From Massilia arenae (GTDB lineage: Bacteria; Pseudomonadota; Gammaproteobacteria; Burkholderiales; Burkholderiaceae_D), in NCBI RefSeq assembly GCF_008014745.1, contig NZ_VPFD01000005.1, positions 155,897 through 219,896 of the forward strand: a stretch of 64,000 nt of DNA. The letters are read 5' to 3'. Made by a program: the position numbers and the translations under genes. This document shows positions 34,941 to 44,074 of this stretch, piece after piece. Below the pieces are notes generated by a model, which did not search any database, had not been told where the DNA came from, and worked only from the letters and a program-made list of their open reading frames with translations. Every line of letters starts with the position of its first letter. The stretch's first letter is position 1.

Positions 34941-37049
34941 TTGCGATCCGTCACCCGCCCCACCCCGACCGCCGCGTCCCTGCGCGCGATTCCGCATGCC
35001 GTCATGCTCACCTGCGCGCTGGCCGCGCCGGCGCTGGCGGACGAGATGCCAGCCGCCGCGTCCGCCGACCCGGCACAGGTCGTCGAAGTCAAGGGGCAGC
35101 GCAGCGAGGACGAGCGCCTGGCGCCCGGCACCGGCGCCAGGTCGCTGCCCGGCAGCGTCACCACGGTGACCTCGGAAGAGCTCGCCACGCTGGACATCGG
35201 GCGCGATATCTCGAACGTGTTCCGGCGCGTGCCAGGCGTGGTCGCCAACAATATCGACCAGGGCGACACCGGCAATGGCTTCCGCATGCGCGGTTTCGCC
35301 ACCCAGGGCACGCACGGCGCCGACACTGCGATCTACATCGACGGCGTGCCGCAGAACATCCCGTCCAGCCAGGGCGGCGCCGGCCACGGCCCGGCATTCC
35401 TCGAGTGGATGACCGGCGACATGATCGACACGATCGACGTCATCAAGGGACCCGTCTCGGCGCTGTATGGCGACCAGAACCGCGCCGGCGCGGTGGCGAT
35501 CCGCACCCGCGAAGGCGGCGCCGCCACGCCATCGAGCGCCACGGTGACCGTGGAAAGCTATGGCGGACGGCGTGGCTCGCTGGTGCTCTCCACCGAACAC
35601 GGCAAGCTGCGCTCGCTGGTCGTGGCCGACCGCTACAGCCTCGATGGATTCCGCCACGGCGCCTTTACCGATCGCAGCAACCTGTTCTGGAAACTGTCGA
35701 CCACGATCGGCGACGGCGTCTACAGCCTGCGCGCCACGTACTACAAGTCCGACTTCGCCGGCGCCGGCTACCTGTCGCTGCCGGCCATGGCAGCCGGGCT
35801 CGACCCGCATTCGACGATGTACGGCCTGCCCGGCTTCGGCGCCGCCCAGCGCAAGACCCTGGTGTTCAACCGCCGTCCGGCATCCGGCGAGGCGGGCTGG
35901 TTCGCCACCGCCTACGCCGAGGACTTCGAGCGCAGCCGCGCGATCCAGACCAGCACCACCCAGCACACCTACGGCTACGACGACCGCGGCATCTACGGTG
36001 CGCGCGGCGGCAATACCTGGACCTTCGGCGACGCTGCCGTGCTGACACTGGGCGCCGAGGCGCGCAAGGACAAGGGCGATGCGTATCGCCAGCAGTACCG
36101 CGACCGCCAGCCGACCGCCAACTACGTCAACAACCAGGACCTGGACCTGCTGACCTACGGCGTGTTCGTGCAGGGCCAGTACCGGGTACTGCCGACCGTC
36201 AAGCTGCATGGCGGCGCGCGTTACGATCGGTTCGACTACGACCTGGTCAACCTCAAGCTGCCGGCCGCCTCGACCGGCTACAAGGGTTCGGTGCTCACGC
36301 CAAAGTACGGCGCGATCTGGAGCGTCGTGCCCGACGTGGAACTGTACGCCAATATCGCGCAGGGCTTCCGCTCGCCGGCCGCCGAGCAGATCAGCACCAG
36401 CGGCAGCCTGGGACCACTGGGCGCTGCGGGCGGACGCATCAACGCCGGGATCGATCCGAGCCGGGTCCGCTCGCACGATGTCGGGTTCAACGCCAGGCCG
36501 CTCGGCGGCCTGAGCGTGTCCGGCGCGTTCTACTATATTCAGAACGACGACGAGATCGTCAACACGGCGCCCGACGTGTTCGTCGCCTCGGGCCAAACCA
36601 CCCGCCGCGGCGTGGAGCTCGACCTGCGCTACCAGTTCAGCAGCGCGTTCAGTACCTACCTGAACTATGGCCGCATCCTGCGCGCGCGACTGGACAACCC
36701 GGCGCCCGGCGCCGGCGCCCGCCTGTCGGTGCCGGAACACACCTGGAAGGCCGGCGCCCAGTACCGCAGCGCACTGGGCCCGGGCCGGCTGACGCTGGCC
36801 GGCGACGTGTACATCACGGCCGGCAATCCCTATTACATGGGCACGCCGTCATACGAACGCGATATGCCGACCTATGTGCGCTACGACGTCAAGGCGACCT
36901 ACGACATCGGCAAGTTCCAGGGTGCGCTGTTCGCGACGCTGCAGCCGCACAAGTTCGCCAGCGACATAGCCTATGGCACGGCGGGCGGGCTGGTGGTCAC
37001 TACGGTACCGCAGGCCAGCGGCGGTGCGTCGCTGCGGTATTTCTTCTGA
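34941..37049 (+). CDS. TonB-dependent receptor of the exporter-linked iron unit
   Basis: 702 aa. The likely start is TTG at 34941, with GGAG 8 nt upstream and a fitting signal peptide (AVMLTCALAAPALA); no ATG gives a sensible N-terminus. TonB-box-like VVEVKGQR, plug motifs NVFRRVPGVVANNI, GFRMRGFATQG, DTIDVIKGPVSALYGDQNRA and AVAIRTREGG, and a barrel ending SLRYFF. It follows the ABC-2 exporter genes by 64 nt and should lie in the same Fur-controlled transcript, suggesting uptake of the metal chelate that the exporter handles. Confidence 0.87.
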   Translation: MRSVTRPTPTAASLRAIPHAVMLTCALAAPALADEMPAAASADPAQVVEVKGQRSEDERLAPGTGARSLPGSVTTVTSEELATLDIGRDISNVFRRVPGVVANNIDQGDTGNGFRMRGFATQGTHGADTAIYIDGVPQNIPSSQGGAGHGPAFLEWMTGDMIDTIDVIKGPVSALYGDQNRAGAVAIRTREGGAATPSSATVTVESYGGRRGSLVLSTEHGKLRSLVVADRYSLDGFRHGAFTDRSNLFWKLSTTIGDGVYSLRATYYKSDFAGAGYLSLPAMAAGLDPHSTMYGLPGFGAAQRKTLVFNRRPASGEAGWFATAYAEDFERSRAIQTSTTQHTYGYDDRGIYGARGGNTWTFGDAAVLTLGAEARKDKGDAYRQQYRDRQPTANYVNNQDLDLLTYGVFVQGQYRVLPTVKLHGGARYDRFDYDLVNLKLPAASTGYKGSVLTPKYGAIWSVVPDVELYANIAQGFRSPAAEQISTSGSLGPLGAAGGRINAGIDPSRVRSHDVGFNARPLGGLSVSGAFYYIQNDDEIVNTAPDVFVASGQTTRRGVELDLRYQFSSAFSTYLNYGRILRARLDNPAPGAGARLSVPEHTWKAGAQYRSALGPGRLTLAGDVYITAGNPYYMGTPSYERDMPTYVRYDVKATYDIGKFQGALFATLQPHKFASDIAYGTAGGLVVTTVPQASGGASLRYFF

Positions 37050-37126
37050 CGCGGCGACACGGTCGCAGCCGAGATGTCGGGCAATGTGTGCAAGCTGATG
37101 CTGCATGGCGGACAGGTTTTGTTCCC

Positions 37127-37747
37127 CTACAAAGCAAGCACTCCGCCTGCCGCCTCGATCCTTGCCAGCACACCGACGATGAGCGCCAGCATGCCCTGCT
37201 CCAGTTCGCCTTCCATCTCCGCTTCCTCCGCCGAACGTTCGGCGTCCACTCCAGGCTCCCGCCCCGCAACCGAGTACACGGTGTCCGCCACCGCCATCCC
37301 ATGGAAGGCCACGGTGGCCAGCGCCCAGCGCGCCTTTTCCCAGGAAATCGCATAAGTCTCCGCGATATGCCGCTGGTGACCGTCGATCTTGGCGATCATC
37401 GCGTCGCTCGCCGCCAGCCGCCGGATGACGTAGGGAGTCACGCCCGGGTGTGCCTTGACGAAGTCGCGCACCGACGCGGCAAACCCGCATAGATAGCGCT
37501 GCAAGTCTTCTCCGCCCGAGGCCCGCGGAATCTCCCACCGGCTGAAGATCTCGTCCGCGACCAGCCGCTTGAGCTCCTCCAGGCTCGCCACGTGCTTGTA
37601 GAGCGCCATATGGCTCACGCCGAGGGCGGCGGCCAGTCCGACGAAAGTAATGTTCGGCAAACCGATCGCGATGCCGGCATCGGCGATGCGGGTCCGCGTG
37701 ATCGTGGGCGGGCGGCCACGCCCCGGAGAGCGTAGTGGCGAATTCAT
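37127..37747 (-). CDS. TetR-family transcriptional regulator
   Basis: 206 aa. The helix-turn-helix at about 10-60 reads TRTRIADAGIAIG, ITFVGLAAALGVSHMALYKHVASLEELKRLV, the TetR DNA-binding pattern; the C-terminal ligand domain is helical (DFVKAHPGVTPYVIRRLAAS, MEGELEQGMLALIVGVLARI). AAGGAAACCC before ATG at 37747 sets the start. It is divergent from the ABC/siderophore operon, and the spacer holds palindromes that suit its operator, so it probably controls that operon and itself. Confidence 0.88.
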   Translation of the reverse strand: MNSPLRSPGRGRPPTITRTRIADAGIAIGLPNITFVGLAAALGVSHMALYKHVASLEELKRLVADEIFSRWEIPRASGGEDLQRYLCGFAASVRDFVKAHPGVTPYVIRRLAASDAMIAKIDGHQRHIAETYAISWEKARWALATVAFHGMAVADTVYSVAGREPGVDAERSAEEAEMEGELEQGMLALIVGVLARIEAAGGVLAL

Positions 37748-37800
37748 GGGTTTCCTTCGAAAAGCGATGCTGGCCGACATTCTACCCTGCCGCGAAAACG

Positions 37801-37840
37801 AATTAGTTTAGGGCTTGAAACTAATTAACCTATTAGTTTA
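37801..37840. promoter_or_regulatory. Candidate TetR operators (overlapping inverted repeats)
   Basis: AATTAGTTT-N8-AAACTAATT (37801-37826) is a perfect 9-bp inverted repeat. Its right arm pairs again with ATTAGTTT at 37832-37839 through a 6-bp spacer. Three arms on evenly spaced faces between a tetR gene and its divergent target suggest cooperative dimers. Confidence 0.7.
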
Positions 37841-37846
37841 TAGTGA

Positions 37847-37861
37847 TGAAAATAATTCTCA
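37847..37861 (+). promoter_or_regulatory. Fur box next to the TetR operators
   Basis: The reverse strand reads TGAGAATTATTTTCA, 13 of 15 matches to the Fur 7-1-7 consensus TGATAATNATTATCA. It lies 7 nt beyond the last TetR arm and 46 nt before the first transporter ATG. Confidence 0.7.
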
Positions 37862-37907
37862 GTCTCAATTAGCCTGGCGGGTCCGTCCTGCCCGCATCCC
37901 CAGAACC

Positions 37908-39680
37908 ATGACCACCTCATCCCCGGGCGCACCGCGCCAGCGCAGCCCCATCTCCCAGCTGCTGCATCCGATCCGCCGACAACTGGCGCTTGCCGCCGTG
38001 CTGGCATTCACCGGCAGCGCGCTCACGCTGGCGCCGCTGGCCGGCATTGCCCACATCGCCGCTGCCATTCTTGCCGACGCCCCCGTGGACGAAGTCTGGC
38101 CCACCGTGGTCGCCAGCGTGGCCTGCATGTTCGCCGGCATGGCGCTGGTCTCGGCCGGCGAACTGGCGGCGCACCTGGCCGATAACCGGCTCACCCATCG
38201 GCTGCGGCTGGATATCGCGCGGCGCCTGGCCAGGGTGCCGCTGGGCTGGTTCAGCCAGCGCGGATCCGGCGACGTCAAGCAGGCCATGCAGGACGACATC
38301 GCCACGCTGCACGGCCTCACGGCCCATTTCTACACCTCGGTAGCGCGCGCCGCCGGCGCCATCCTGGCCGCGGCTATCTACCTTTTCGCACTCGACTGGC
38401 GGCTCGCGATCGCCGCCCTGCTGCCCTTCCCCGGTTTCCTGCTGTTCCTGCGCCACGCCATGCGCGCGGGCGGCGCCGGCATGGGCGAGTTCATGACCTG
38501 GGCCGGGCGCCTGAACCATGCCACCGTCGAATTCGCCAGCGGCATGCCATTGATAAAGGCTTTCGGCGCCAGCGGACGCGCCCACGGCGCCTACCGCGAC
38601 GCGGTCGATGGCTTCGCGGCGGCCTTCATCGCCTTCACCCGTCCGCTGGTGGCGGCCATGGCCCATGCCCACGCCCTGATCGCGCCAGTCACCGTACTGG
38701 GCGTGGTGCTGGCCAGCGGCGCCCTGTTCGCCGCCCTGGGATGGGTGGCGCCGCTGGACATCCTGCCCTTCGCCCTGGTGGCGCCGGGCATCTGCGCGCC
38801 GATGCTGCTGCTGCATACGCTGCTGCACGACCTGGGCAGCGCCAGTGCCGCCGCGCAGCGGGTGCAGGCCCTGCTGGCGACACCGGTGCTGGCGCAGCCT
38901 TCTCCGGGATGCGGCCGGCTGCCCGCCGGCCACCGCGTCGTCTTCGACCAGGTCAGCCATGCCCATGACGGGCAGCAGGCGCTGGTGGAAGTCAGCCTGG
39001 CGCTCGAGCCGGGAACGGTCACTGCCATCGTCGGCCCGTCCGGCGCCGGCAAGTCGACCCTGGCGCGCCTGTTGCTGCGCTTCTTCGATCCGGACAGCGG
39101 CCGCGTCACGCTCGGCGGCGTCGACTTGCGCGAGATCGACAGCGCGCAACTGTACCGGCGCGTCGGTTTCGTGATGCAGGACGTGCGCCTGGTGCATGCC
39201 AGCATTCGCGACAATATCGCGCTGGGCCGGCCCGGCGCCAGCGCCGAGGAAATCGAGGACGCGGCGCGCGCCGCCAATATCCACGGGCGCATCCTGGCCC
39301 TGCCGCGCGGCTACGACTCGGTGGTCGGCGAGGACGCGCGGCTGTCCGGCGGCGAGCAGCAACGCGTGAGCATCGCCCGCGCCATCCTGCTCGATCCTCA
39401 CATCCTGGTGCTCGACGAGGCGACGGCGGCGGCCGACGCCGACAATGAGGCGGCGATCCAGGATGCCCTGTCGCGCTTTGCCCGGGGCCGCACCGTGCTC
39501 GTGATCGCGCACCGGCTGCACAGCGTCGTGCACGCCGACCGCATCGTCGTGCTCGACGCCGGCACGATCGTCGAACAGGGCCGGCATCAAGACCTGCTGG
39601 CGCGCGACAGCCGCTATGCGCGGATGTGGCGCCTGGACCAACTGGCCGACACCCCTGTCGCGCAGGGCGCGCCATGCTGA
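37908..39680 (+). CDS. ABC transporter half (fused TMD-NBD), IrtA/YbtP-like
   Basis: 590 aa. Six-helix exporter-fold domain (about 25-330) with GWFSQRGSGDVKQAMQDDI in the first coupling region, then a nucleotide-binding domain with Walker A GPSGAGKST, Q-loop VMQDVRLVHASIRDNIALG, signature LSGGEQQRVSIARA, Walker B ILVLDEA and the switch HRL. The family includes IrtA and YbtP, which despite an exporter fold import ferric siderophores. The ATG at 37908 is chosen because the frame upstream lies in the operator region. Its stop overlaps the partner gene by 7 nt. Confidence 0.85.
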   Translation: MTTSSPGAPRQRSPISQLLHPIRRQLALAAVLAFTGSALTLAPLAGIAHIAAAILADAPVDEVWPTVVASVACMFAGMALVSAGELAAHLADNRLTHRLRLDIARRLARVPLGWFSQRGSGDVKQAMQDDIATLHGLTAHFYTSVARAAGAILAAAIYLFALDWRLAIAALLPFPGFLLFLRHAMRAGGAGMGEFMTWAGRLNHATVEFASGMPLIKAFGASGRAHGAYRDAVDGFAAAFIAFTRPLVAAMAHAHALIAPVTVLGVVLASGALFAALGWVAPLDILPFALVAPGICAPMLLLHTLLHDLGSASAAAQRVQALLATPVLAQPSPGCGRLPAGHRVVFDQVSHAHDGQQALVEVSLALEPGTVTAIVGPSGAGKSTLARLLLRFFDPDSGRVTLGGVDLREIDSAQLYRRVGFVMQDVRLVHASIRDNIALGRPGASAEEIEDAARAANIHGRILALPRGYDSVVGEDARLSGGEQQRVSIARAILLDPHILVLDEATAAADADNEAAIQDALSRFARGRTVLVIAHRLHSVVHADRIVVLDAGTIVEQGRHQDLLARDSRYARMWRLDQLADTPVAQGAPC

Positions 39681-41419
39681 ACAGCCTGTTGCGCCTGCTG
39701 GGGGACGATGCCGCTGCGCTGCGCCGCTACCTGCGCCTGGCGCTGGCCTATGGCGTCCTGTGCGGCCTGACCATCGCGGCGCTGGCGCCTGTCGTCATCC
39801 GGCTGCTGGCCGGCGACGGCAAGGGCGCCGCTGCCTGGCTCGCGGCGCTGCTCGTGGGCATCGTCGTGTGCTGGATCCTGCGGCGCCAGGTGGAACAGGC
39901 CGGCGTGCGCGCGGGCGTCGCGGTCCTGCAGGCTGGCCGCCACCGCCTGGGCCAGCACGTCGCGCGCCTTCCCGTGGGCTGGTTTACGCCGCACAACACC
40001 GCCAGCCTCGGCCACGTCGTGACCCAGGGCCTGATGGCGGTGGCCCAGTTGCCGGCGCATGTGTTCACGCCCGTGATCACGGGACTGGCAACGCCCCTGG
40101 TGATGGTAGCGGTCCTGTGCTGGCTCGACTTGCCCCTCGGCCTGCTCGCGCTGGCGGCGCTGCCGCTGCTGGGCGCCGTATTCATCCTCACCGGCCGGCT
40201 GGCGCGCCGTTCCGGCGCCGCGTTCCAGCACAACTTCGCCGCTGCCAGCGCGCGCGTGGTGGAATTCGCCCAGGCCCAGTCGGTACTGCGCGCCTTCAAT
40301 GGCGAAGGCAACGGCGAGCGCCTGCTCGAGCAGGCGGTGGAAGAACAGCGCCGCGCCGGCCTGCGCCTGATCTGGCGCTCGGCGCTATCGAGCGTCCTGA
40401 ACGCATGGGCCGTGCAGGCGGTCTTCGCCGCGCTGCTGATCGCGCTCGCGTGGAGCCTGGGCGGGCGCCCTGGCGCCGCTTCGCCGACGGTGGCCGTCAT
40501 CGCCGTGCTGCTGCTGGTGCGCTACGTCGATGGCCTGATGGAAGTGTCCGGCTATGCCGACGCGCTGCGTGGCGCGCGGGGCCAGCTCGACGCGGTCGAT
40601 GCGCTGTTCGCTGCCGAGCCGTTGCCGGAACCGCAAACGCCGCAGGCGCCGCGCGACGCTTCCGTGGAACTGCGCGCGGTGCGTTTCCGGTATGCCGCCG
40701 ACGCGCCGGAAGTGCTGCGCGGCGTGAGCCTGCGCATCGCGCCAGGCGAAATGACCGCCCTGATCGGCGTCTCCGGCTCGGGCAAGACGACGCTGGCGCG
40801 CCTGGTCGCCCGTTTCTTCGACGCCAGCGCGGGCAGCGTGCTGGTCGGCGGCGTGGACGTGCGCGATATGTCGAGCGACATGCTCGGCGCGCAGATCAGC
40901 CAGATTTTCCAGGACAATTTCCTGTTCTCCGGAAGCATCGCCGACAATATCCGCATCGGTAAGCCAGGCGCCACCGATGCCGAGGTCGTGGAAGCGGCGC
41001 GCGATGCCGGCCTGACCCTGGCCACCCTGCCGCAGGGCCTGGACACCCCGGTCGGCGAAGGCGGCGCGCGCCTGTCCGGCGGCGAGCGCCAGCGCATCGC
41101 CATCGCCCGCGCCCTGGTCAAGGATGCGCCGATCATGCTGGTGGATGAGGCGACCGCGGCGCTGGACGCCGGGAACCAGGCCATCGTCGCCGCCACGCTC
41201 GCGCGCCTGCGGGGCCGGCGCACCTTGCTGGTGATCGCACACCAGCTTTCCACGGTCGCGCTCGCAGATACCATCGTGGTGCTCGAAGACGGCCAGGTCG
41301 TGGAGCATGGCGCCCCCGCCGAACTGCGCGCACGCGACGGACGCTATGCGCGCTTCCTGCGCCAGCGCAGCAGCGCCCTCGGCTGGCGCATCGCCGATGC
41401 CGATGGAGCGCGTCCCTGA
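39674..41419 (+). CDS. ABC transporter half (fused TMD-NBD), IrtB/YbtQ-like
   Basis: 581 aa, partner of the preceding half-transporter. Exporter-fold domain with VARLPVGWFTPHNTASLGHV at the coupling helix, then Walker A GVSGSGKTT, Q-loop IFQDNFLFSGSIADNIRIG, signature LSGGERQRIAIARALV, Walker B IMLVDEATAALD and the switch HQL. Both halves have complete ATP sites as read. Its ATG overlaps the preceding stop by 7 nt and its stop shares one base with the FecCD-type gene, so translation is continuous through the operon. Confidence 0.86.
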   Translation: MLNSLLRLLGDDAAALRRYLRLALAYGVLCGLTIAALAPVVIRLLAGDGKGAAAWLAALLVGIVVCWILRRQVEQAGVRAGVAVLQAGRHRLGQHVARLPVGWFTPHNTASLGHVVTQGLMAVAQLPAHVFTPVITGLATPLVMVAVLCWLDLPLGLLALAALPLLGAVFILTGRLARRSGAAFQHNFAAASARVVEFAQAQSVLRAFNGEGNGERLLEQAVEEQRRAGLRLIWRSALSSVLNAWAVQAVFAALLIALAWSLGGRPGAASPTVAVIAVLLLVRYVDGLMEVSGYADALRGARGQLDAVDALFAAEPLPEPQTPQAPRDASVELRAVRFRYAADAPEVLRGVSLRIAPGEMTALIGVSGSGKTTLARLVARFFDASAGSVLVGGVDVRDMSSDMLGAQISQIFQDNFLFSGSIADNIRIGKPGATDAEVVEAARDAGLTLATLPQGLDTPVGEGGARLSGGERQRIAIARALVKDAPIMLVDEATAALDAGNQAIVAATLARLRGRRTLLVIAHQLSTVALADTIVVLEDGQVVEHGAPAELRARDGRYARFLRQRSSALGWRIADADGARP

Positions 41420-42360
41420 TGCGGATTCCCCTGCTTCTATCCTTCCTGCTGCTGTGCTGCGCGTCGCTGCTGGTCGGCGCCCGGCAGCTCGACTGGTCGC
41501 AAGCCTGGACGCTGTCGGGCGACGCCTGGCTGACCCTGAGCGCCAGCCGCCTGCCGCGCATGGCAGCGCTGGTGCTGACCGGCGTGGGCCTGGCGGTGTG
41601 CGGCGTGATCCTCCAGCACATCGTGCGCAACCGCTTCGTGGAACCGGCCACCACCGGCGGCCTCGATGCCGCCCGGCTCGGCATCCTGGTGTCGCTGACG
41701 CTCGCACCGGGCGCCTCCACCCTCCAGCGCCTGCTGGTCGCGCTCGTGTTCTGCCTGGCGGCAAGCCTGGTATTCGTGGCCTTCATCCGCGCCATCCGGT
41801 TCCGCAACACGGTGCTGGTGCCCGTGATCGGGCTGATGTACGGCGGCGTGCTGAGCGCCATCGGCGAATTCTACGGCTACCGGCACAACATCCTGCAAAG
41901 CATGCAGGGCTGGCTGCTGGGCGACTTTTCGCGCGTCATCGAGGGTAATTATGAAACCATCTATCTCATCCTGCCGATCGTGGTGCTGGCCTACCTGTTC
42001 GCGCGCCGCTTCACCGTGCTCGGCATGGGCGAAGGCATGGCCAGCAGCCTCGGCCTGAACTACCCGGCCATGGTGGCGCTCGGACTGCTGCTGGTGGCCG
42101 TCACCGTGGCCGCCACCGTCATCACGGTGGGCGCCATCCCCTTCGTCGGGCTGGTGATCCCCAACCTGGTTGCGCTGCGCCACGGCGACAACCTGGCGCG
42201 CACGCTGCCGCTGGTGGCCATGGGCGGCGCCTCGCTGCTGCTGGCCTGCGACATCGTGGGGCGATTGCTGATCCATCCCTACGAGGTGCCGATCGGGCTG
42301 ACGGCGGGCGGCATCGGCAGCCTGCTGTTCCTGGCCCTGATCGTGCGGAGACAACGCTGA
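41419..42360 (+). CDS. FecCD-type siderophore ABC permease (first)
   Basis: 313 aa, nine to ten helices. Motifs of the BtuC/FecCD family: SRLPRMAALVLTGVGLAVCG, FVEPATTGGLDAARLG and GAIPFVGLVIPNLVALRHGD, the cytoplasmic loop that meets the ATPase. It resembles the FatD/YclN branch used for catecholate-type siderophores. The ATG is in TGATG overlap with the upstream stop. It forms a heterodimer with the next gene. Confidence 0.87.
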   Translation: MRIPLLLSFLLLCCASLLVGARQLDWSQAWTLSGDAWLTLSASRLPRMAALVLTGVGLAVCGVILQHIVRNRFVEPATTGGLDAARLGILVSLTLAPGASTLQRLLVALVFCLAASLVFVAFIRAIRFRNTVLVPVIGLMYGGVLSAIGEFYGYRHNILQSMQGWLLGDFSRVIEGNYETIYLILPIVVLAYLFARRFTVLGMGEGMASSLGLNYPAMVALGLLLVAVTVAATVITVGAIPFVGLVIPNLVALRHGDNLARTLPLVAMGGASLLLACDIVGRLLIHPYEVPIGLTAGGIGSLLFLALIVRRQR

Positions 42361-43304
42361 TGCGCGCGCTCTCGCGACATGCGCCGTGGCTGGTGCTGCC
42401 AGCCCTGGCGCTGGTCTTCCTGTTGCTCGGCTCCGGCTTCGACTTCGGCTACATCATCCCGCGCCGCCTGGCGCGCCTTGCCGCCATCGTCATCGGCGGC
42501 GTGTGCGTGGCCTGGTCCTCGATCGTGTTCCAGACCATCACCGGCAACCGGATCCTGACGCCGGCCGTGATGGGCTACGAAGCGGTCTACCTGCTGCTGC
42601 AGGCCGCCCTGATCCTGGCTGCGGGAACCCACAGCCTGGCCCTGCTCGGCGCCGGCGGCAATTTTGCACTGTCCATGACGCTCATGCTGGCTTACTCCTG
42701 GGCGCTGCACCGCTGGCTGTTTCGCAAGGGCGGCAACGCGGTCCATGGACTGTTGCTGGGCCTGGTCCTGACGATGGTGATCGGCACCTTTACCCAGTTC
42801 GTGCAGCTCTGGACCAGCCCGGGCGAATTCTCGCTGCTGCTCGGCTTCGGCCAGGCATCCTTCGACCGCGCTCAGCCCATGCAGCTGGCGCTATCCGGCG
42901 TGGTGCTGGCCGTGCTCGCGCTATCGAGCCGCGCCAGCCTGCCCGCGCTCGACGTGCTGGCCCTGGGCCGCGAACAGGCGATGTCGCTGGGCGTGGACGC
43001 GCACGCCCTCGTGCGCCGGCAATTCGCGCTGGTCGCGGTGCTGGTGGCGGTGTCGACCAGCCTGCTCGGCCCGACCGCCTTCATGGGTATCTTCGTGGCC
43101 AACGCCACCTATGCGGTGACACGAAGCTTTCGCCACCGGCGCACCCTGCCGGCCGCCAGCGCCATCGCCATCGGGCTGTTCCTGCTCGCCCAGATCGCGG
43201 TCGAGCACATCTTCAATTACCGGACCACCGTCGGCATCCTGGTGAACCTGGCGTGCGGCGCCTGGTTCCTGGCCCTGATGCTGCGCACACGAGCACACGC
43301 ATGA
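42360..43304 (+). CDS. FecCD-type siderophore ABC permease (second)
   Basis: 314 aa with IPRRLARLAAIVIGGVCVAW, TGNRILTPAVMGYEAVYLL, the cytoplasmic loop LGPTAFMGIFVANATYAVTR, and about nine helices. It is the FatC/YclO-like partner. The ATG shares a base with the preceding stop (TGATG), and its own stop overlaps the ATPase start (ATGA). Short for the family (about 320-335) but complete in motifs. Confidence 0.86.
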   Translation: MRALSRHAPWLVLPALALVFLLLGSGFDFGYIIPRRLARLAAIVIGGVCVAWSSIVFQTITGNRILTPAVMGYEAVYLLLQAALILAAGTHSLALLGAGGNFALSMTLMLAYSWALHRWLFRKGGNAVHGLLLGLVLTMVIGTFTQFVQLWTSPGEFSLLLGFGQASFDRAQPMQLALSGVVLAVLALSSRASLPALDVLALGREQAMSLGVDAHALVRRQFALVAVLVAVSTSLLGPTAFMGIFVANATYAVTRSFRHRRTLPAASAIAIGLFLLAQIAVEHIFNYRTTVGILVNLACGAWFLALMLRTRAHA

Positions 43305-44074
43305 TCGTCGTCAATCAACTCTCCATGGCCTATGGCGCGCGGCAAGTCCTGCGCGATGTCAGCGCCAGCTTCCCCACCGGCGGCCTGAGTTCGCTCATCG
43401 GCCCCAATGGCGCCGGAAAGACCACGCTGCTGATGGCGATCGCCCGGCTGCTGGCGCCGAGCCGGGGCCAGATCCTGCTCGACGGCAGGCCGGTAGCGGA
43501 CATGCGCATTGGCGACTACGCGCGGCGCGTGGCCACGCTGCGCCAGTCGCCGGGATTCGACCTGCGCCTGACGGTCGACGAACTGGTCGCCTTCGGCCGC
43601 TTTCCGCACAGCCGCGGCGCGCTCACATCCGCCGACCGCGAAGCGATCGACGACGCCATCGCCTTCCTGGGGCTGGCGCCGCTGCGCGGGCGCTACCTGG
43701 ATGACCTGAGCGGGGGCCAGCGGCAGATGGCCTTCCTGGCCATGACCATCGCCCAGCAAACCGATTGCCTGCTGCTCGACGAGCCCCTGAACAACCTCGA
43801 CATCCGGCATGCGGTGCAGATCATGCGCGCGTTGCGCCGCCTGTGCGACGAACGCTGCCGCACCGTGATCCTGGTGGTCCACGACATCAATTTTGCGGCG
43901 GCCTATTCCGACCACATCGTCGCCATGCAAGCCGGGGCGGTCCACTGCGCCGGCTCGGCAGCCGACGTCCTCACCGAAGACCGGCTGCGCGCGCTGTACG
44001 GGCTGGACTTCGAGATCACGCAGGGTCCGCGCGGATTCCTGTGCAACTACTTCAATCCACCAGGAGCTTTCTAG
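43301..44074 (+). CDS. FecE-type siderophore ABC ATPase
   Basis: 257 aa. Walker A GPNGAGKTT, Q-loop LRQSPGFDLRLTVDELVAFGR, signature LSGGQRQMAFLAMTIAQ, Walker B CLLLDEPLNNLD and the switch VHD. The LNNLD variant of the D-loop is typical of the YclP/FatE branch. The ATG overlaps the preceding stop by 4 nt. It energises the two FecCD permeases. Confidence 0.9.
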   Translation: MIVVNQLSMAYGARQVLRDVSASFPTGGLSSLIGPNGAGKTTLLMAIARLLAPSRGQILLDGRPVADMRIGDYARRVATLRQSPGFDLRLTVDELVAFGRFPHSRGALTSADREAIDDAIAFLGLAPLRGRYLDDLSGGQRQMAFLAMTIAQQTDCLLLDEPLNNLDIRHAVQIMRALRRLCDERCRTVILVVHDINFAAAYSDHIVAMQAGAVHCAGSAADVLTEDRLRALYGLDFEITQGPRGFLCNYFNPPGAF

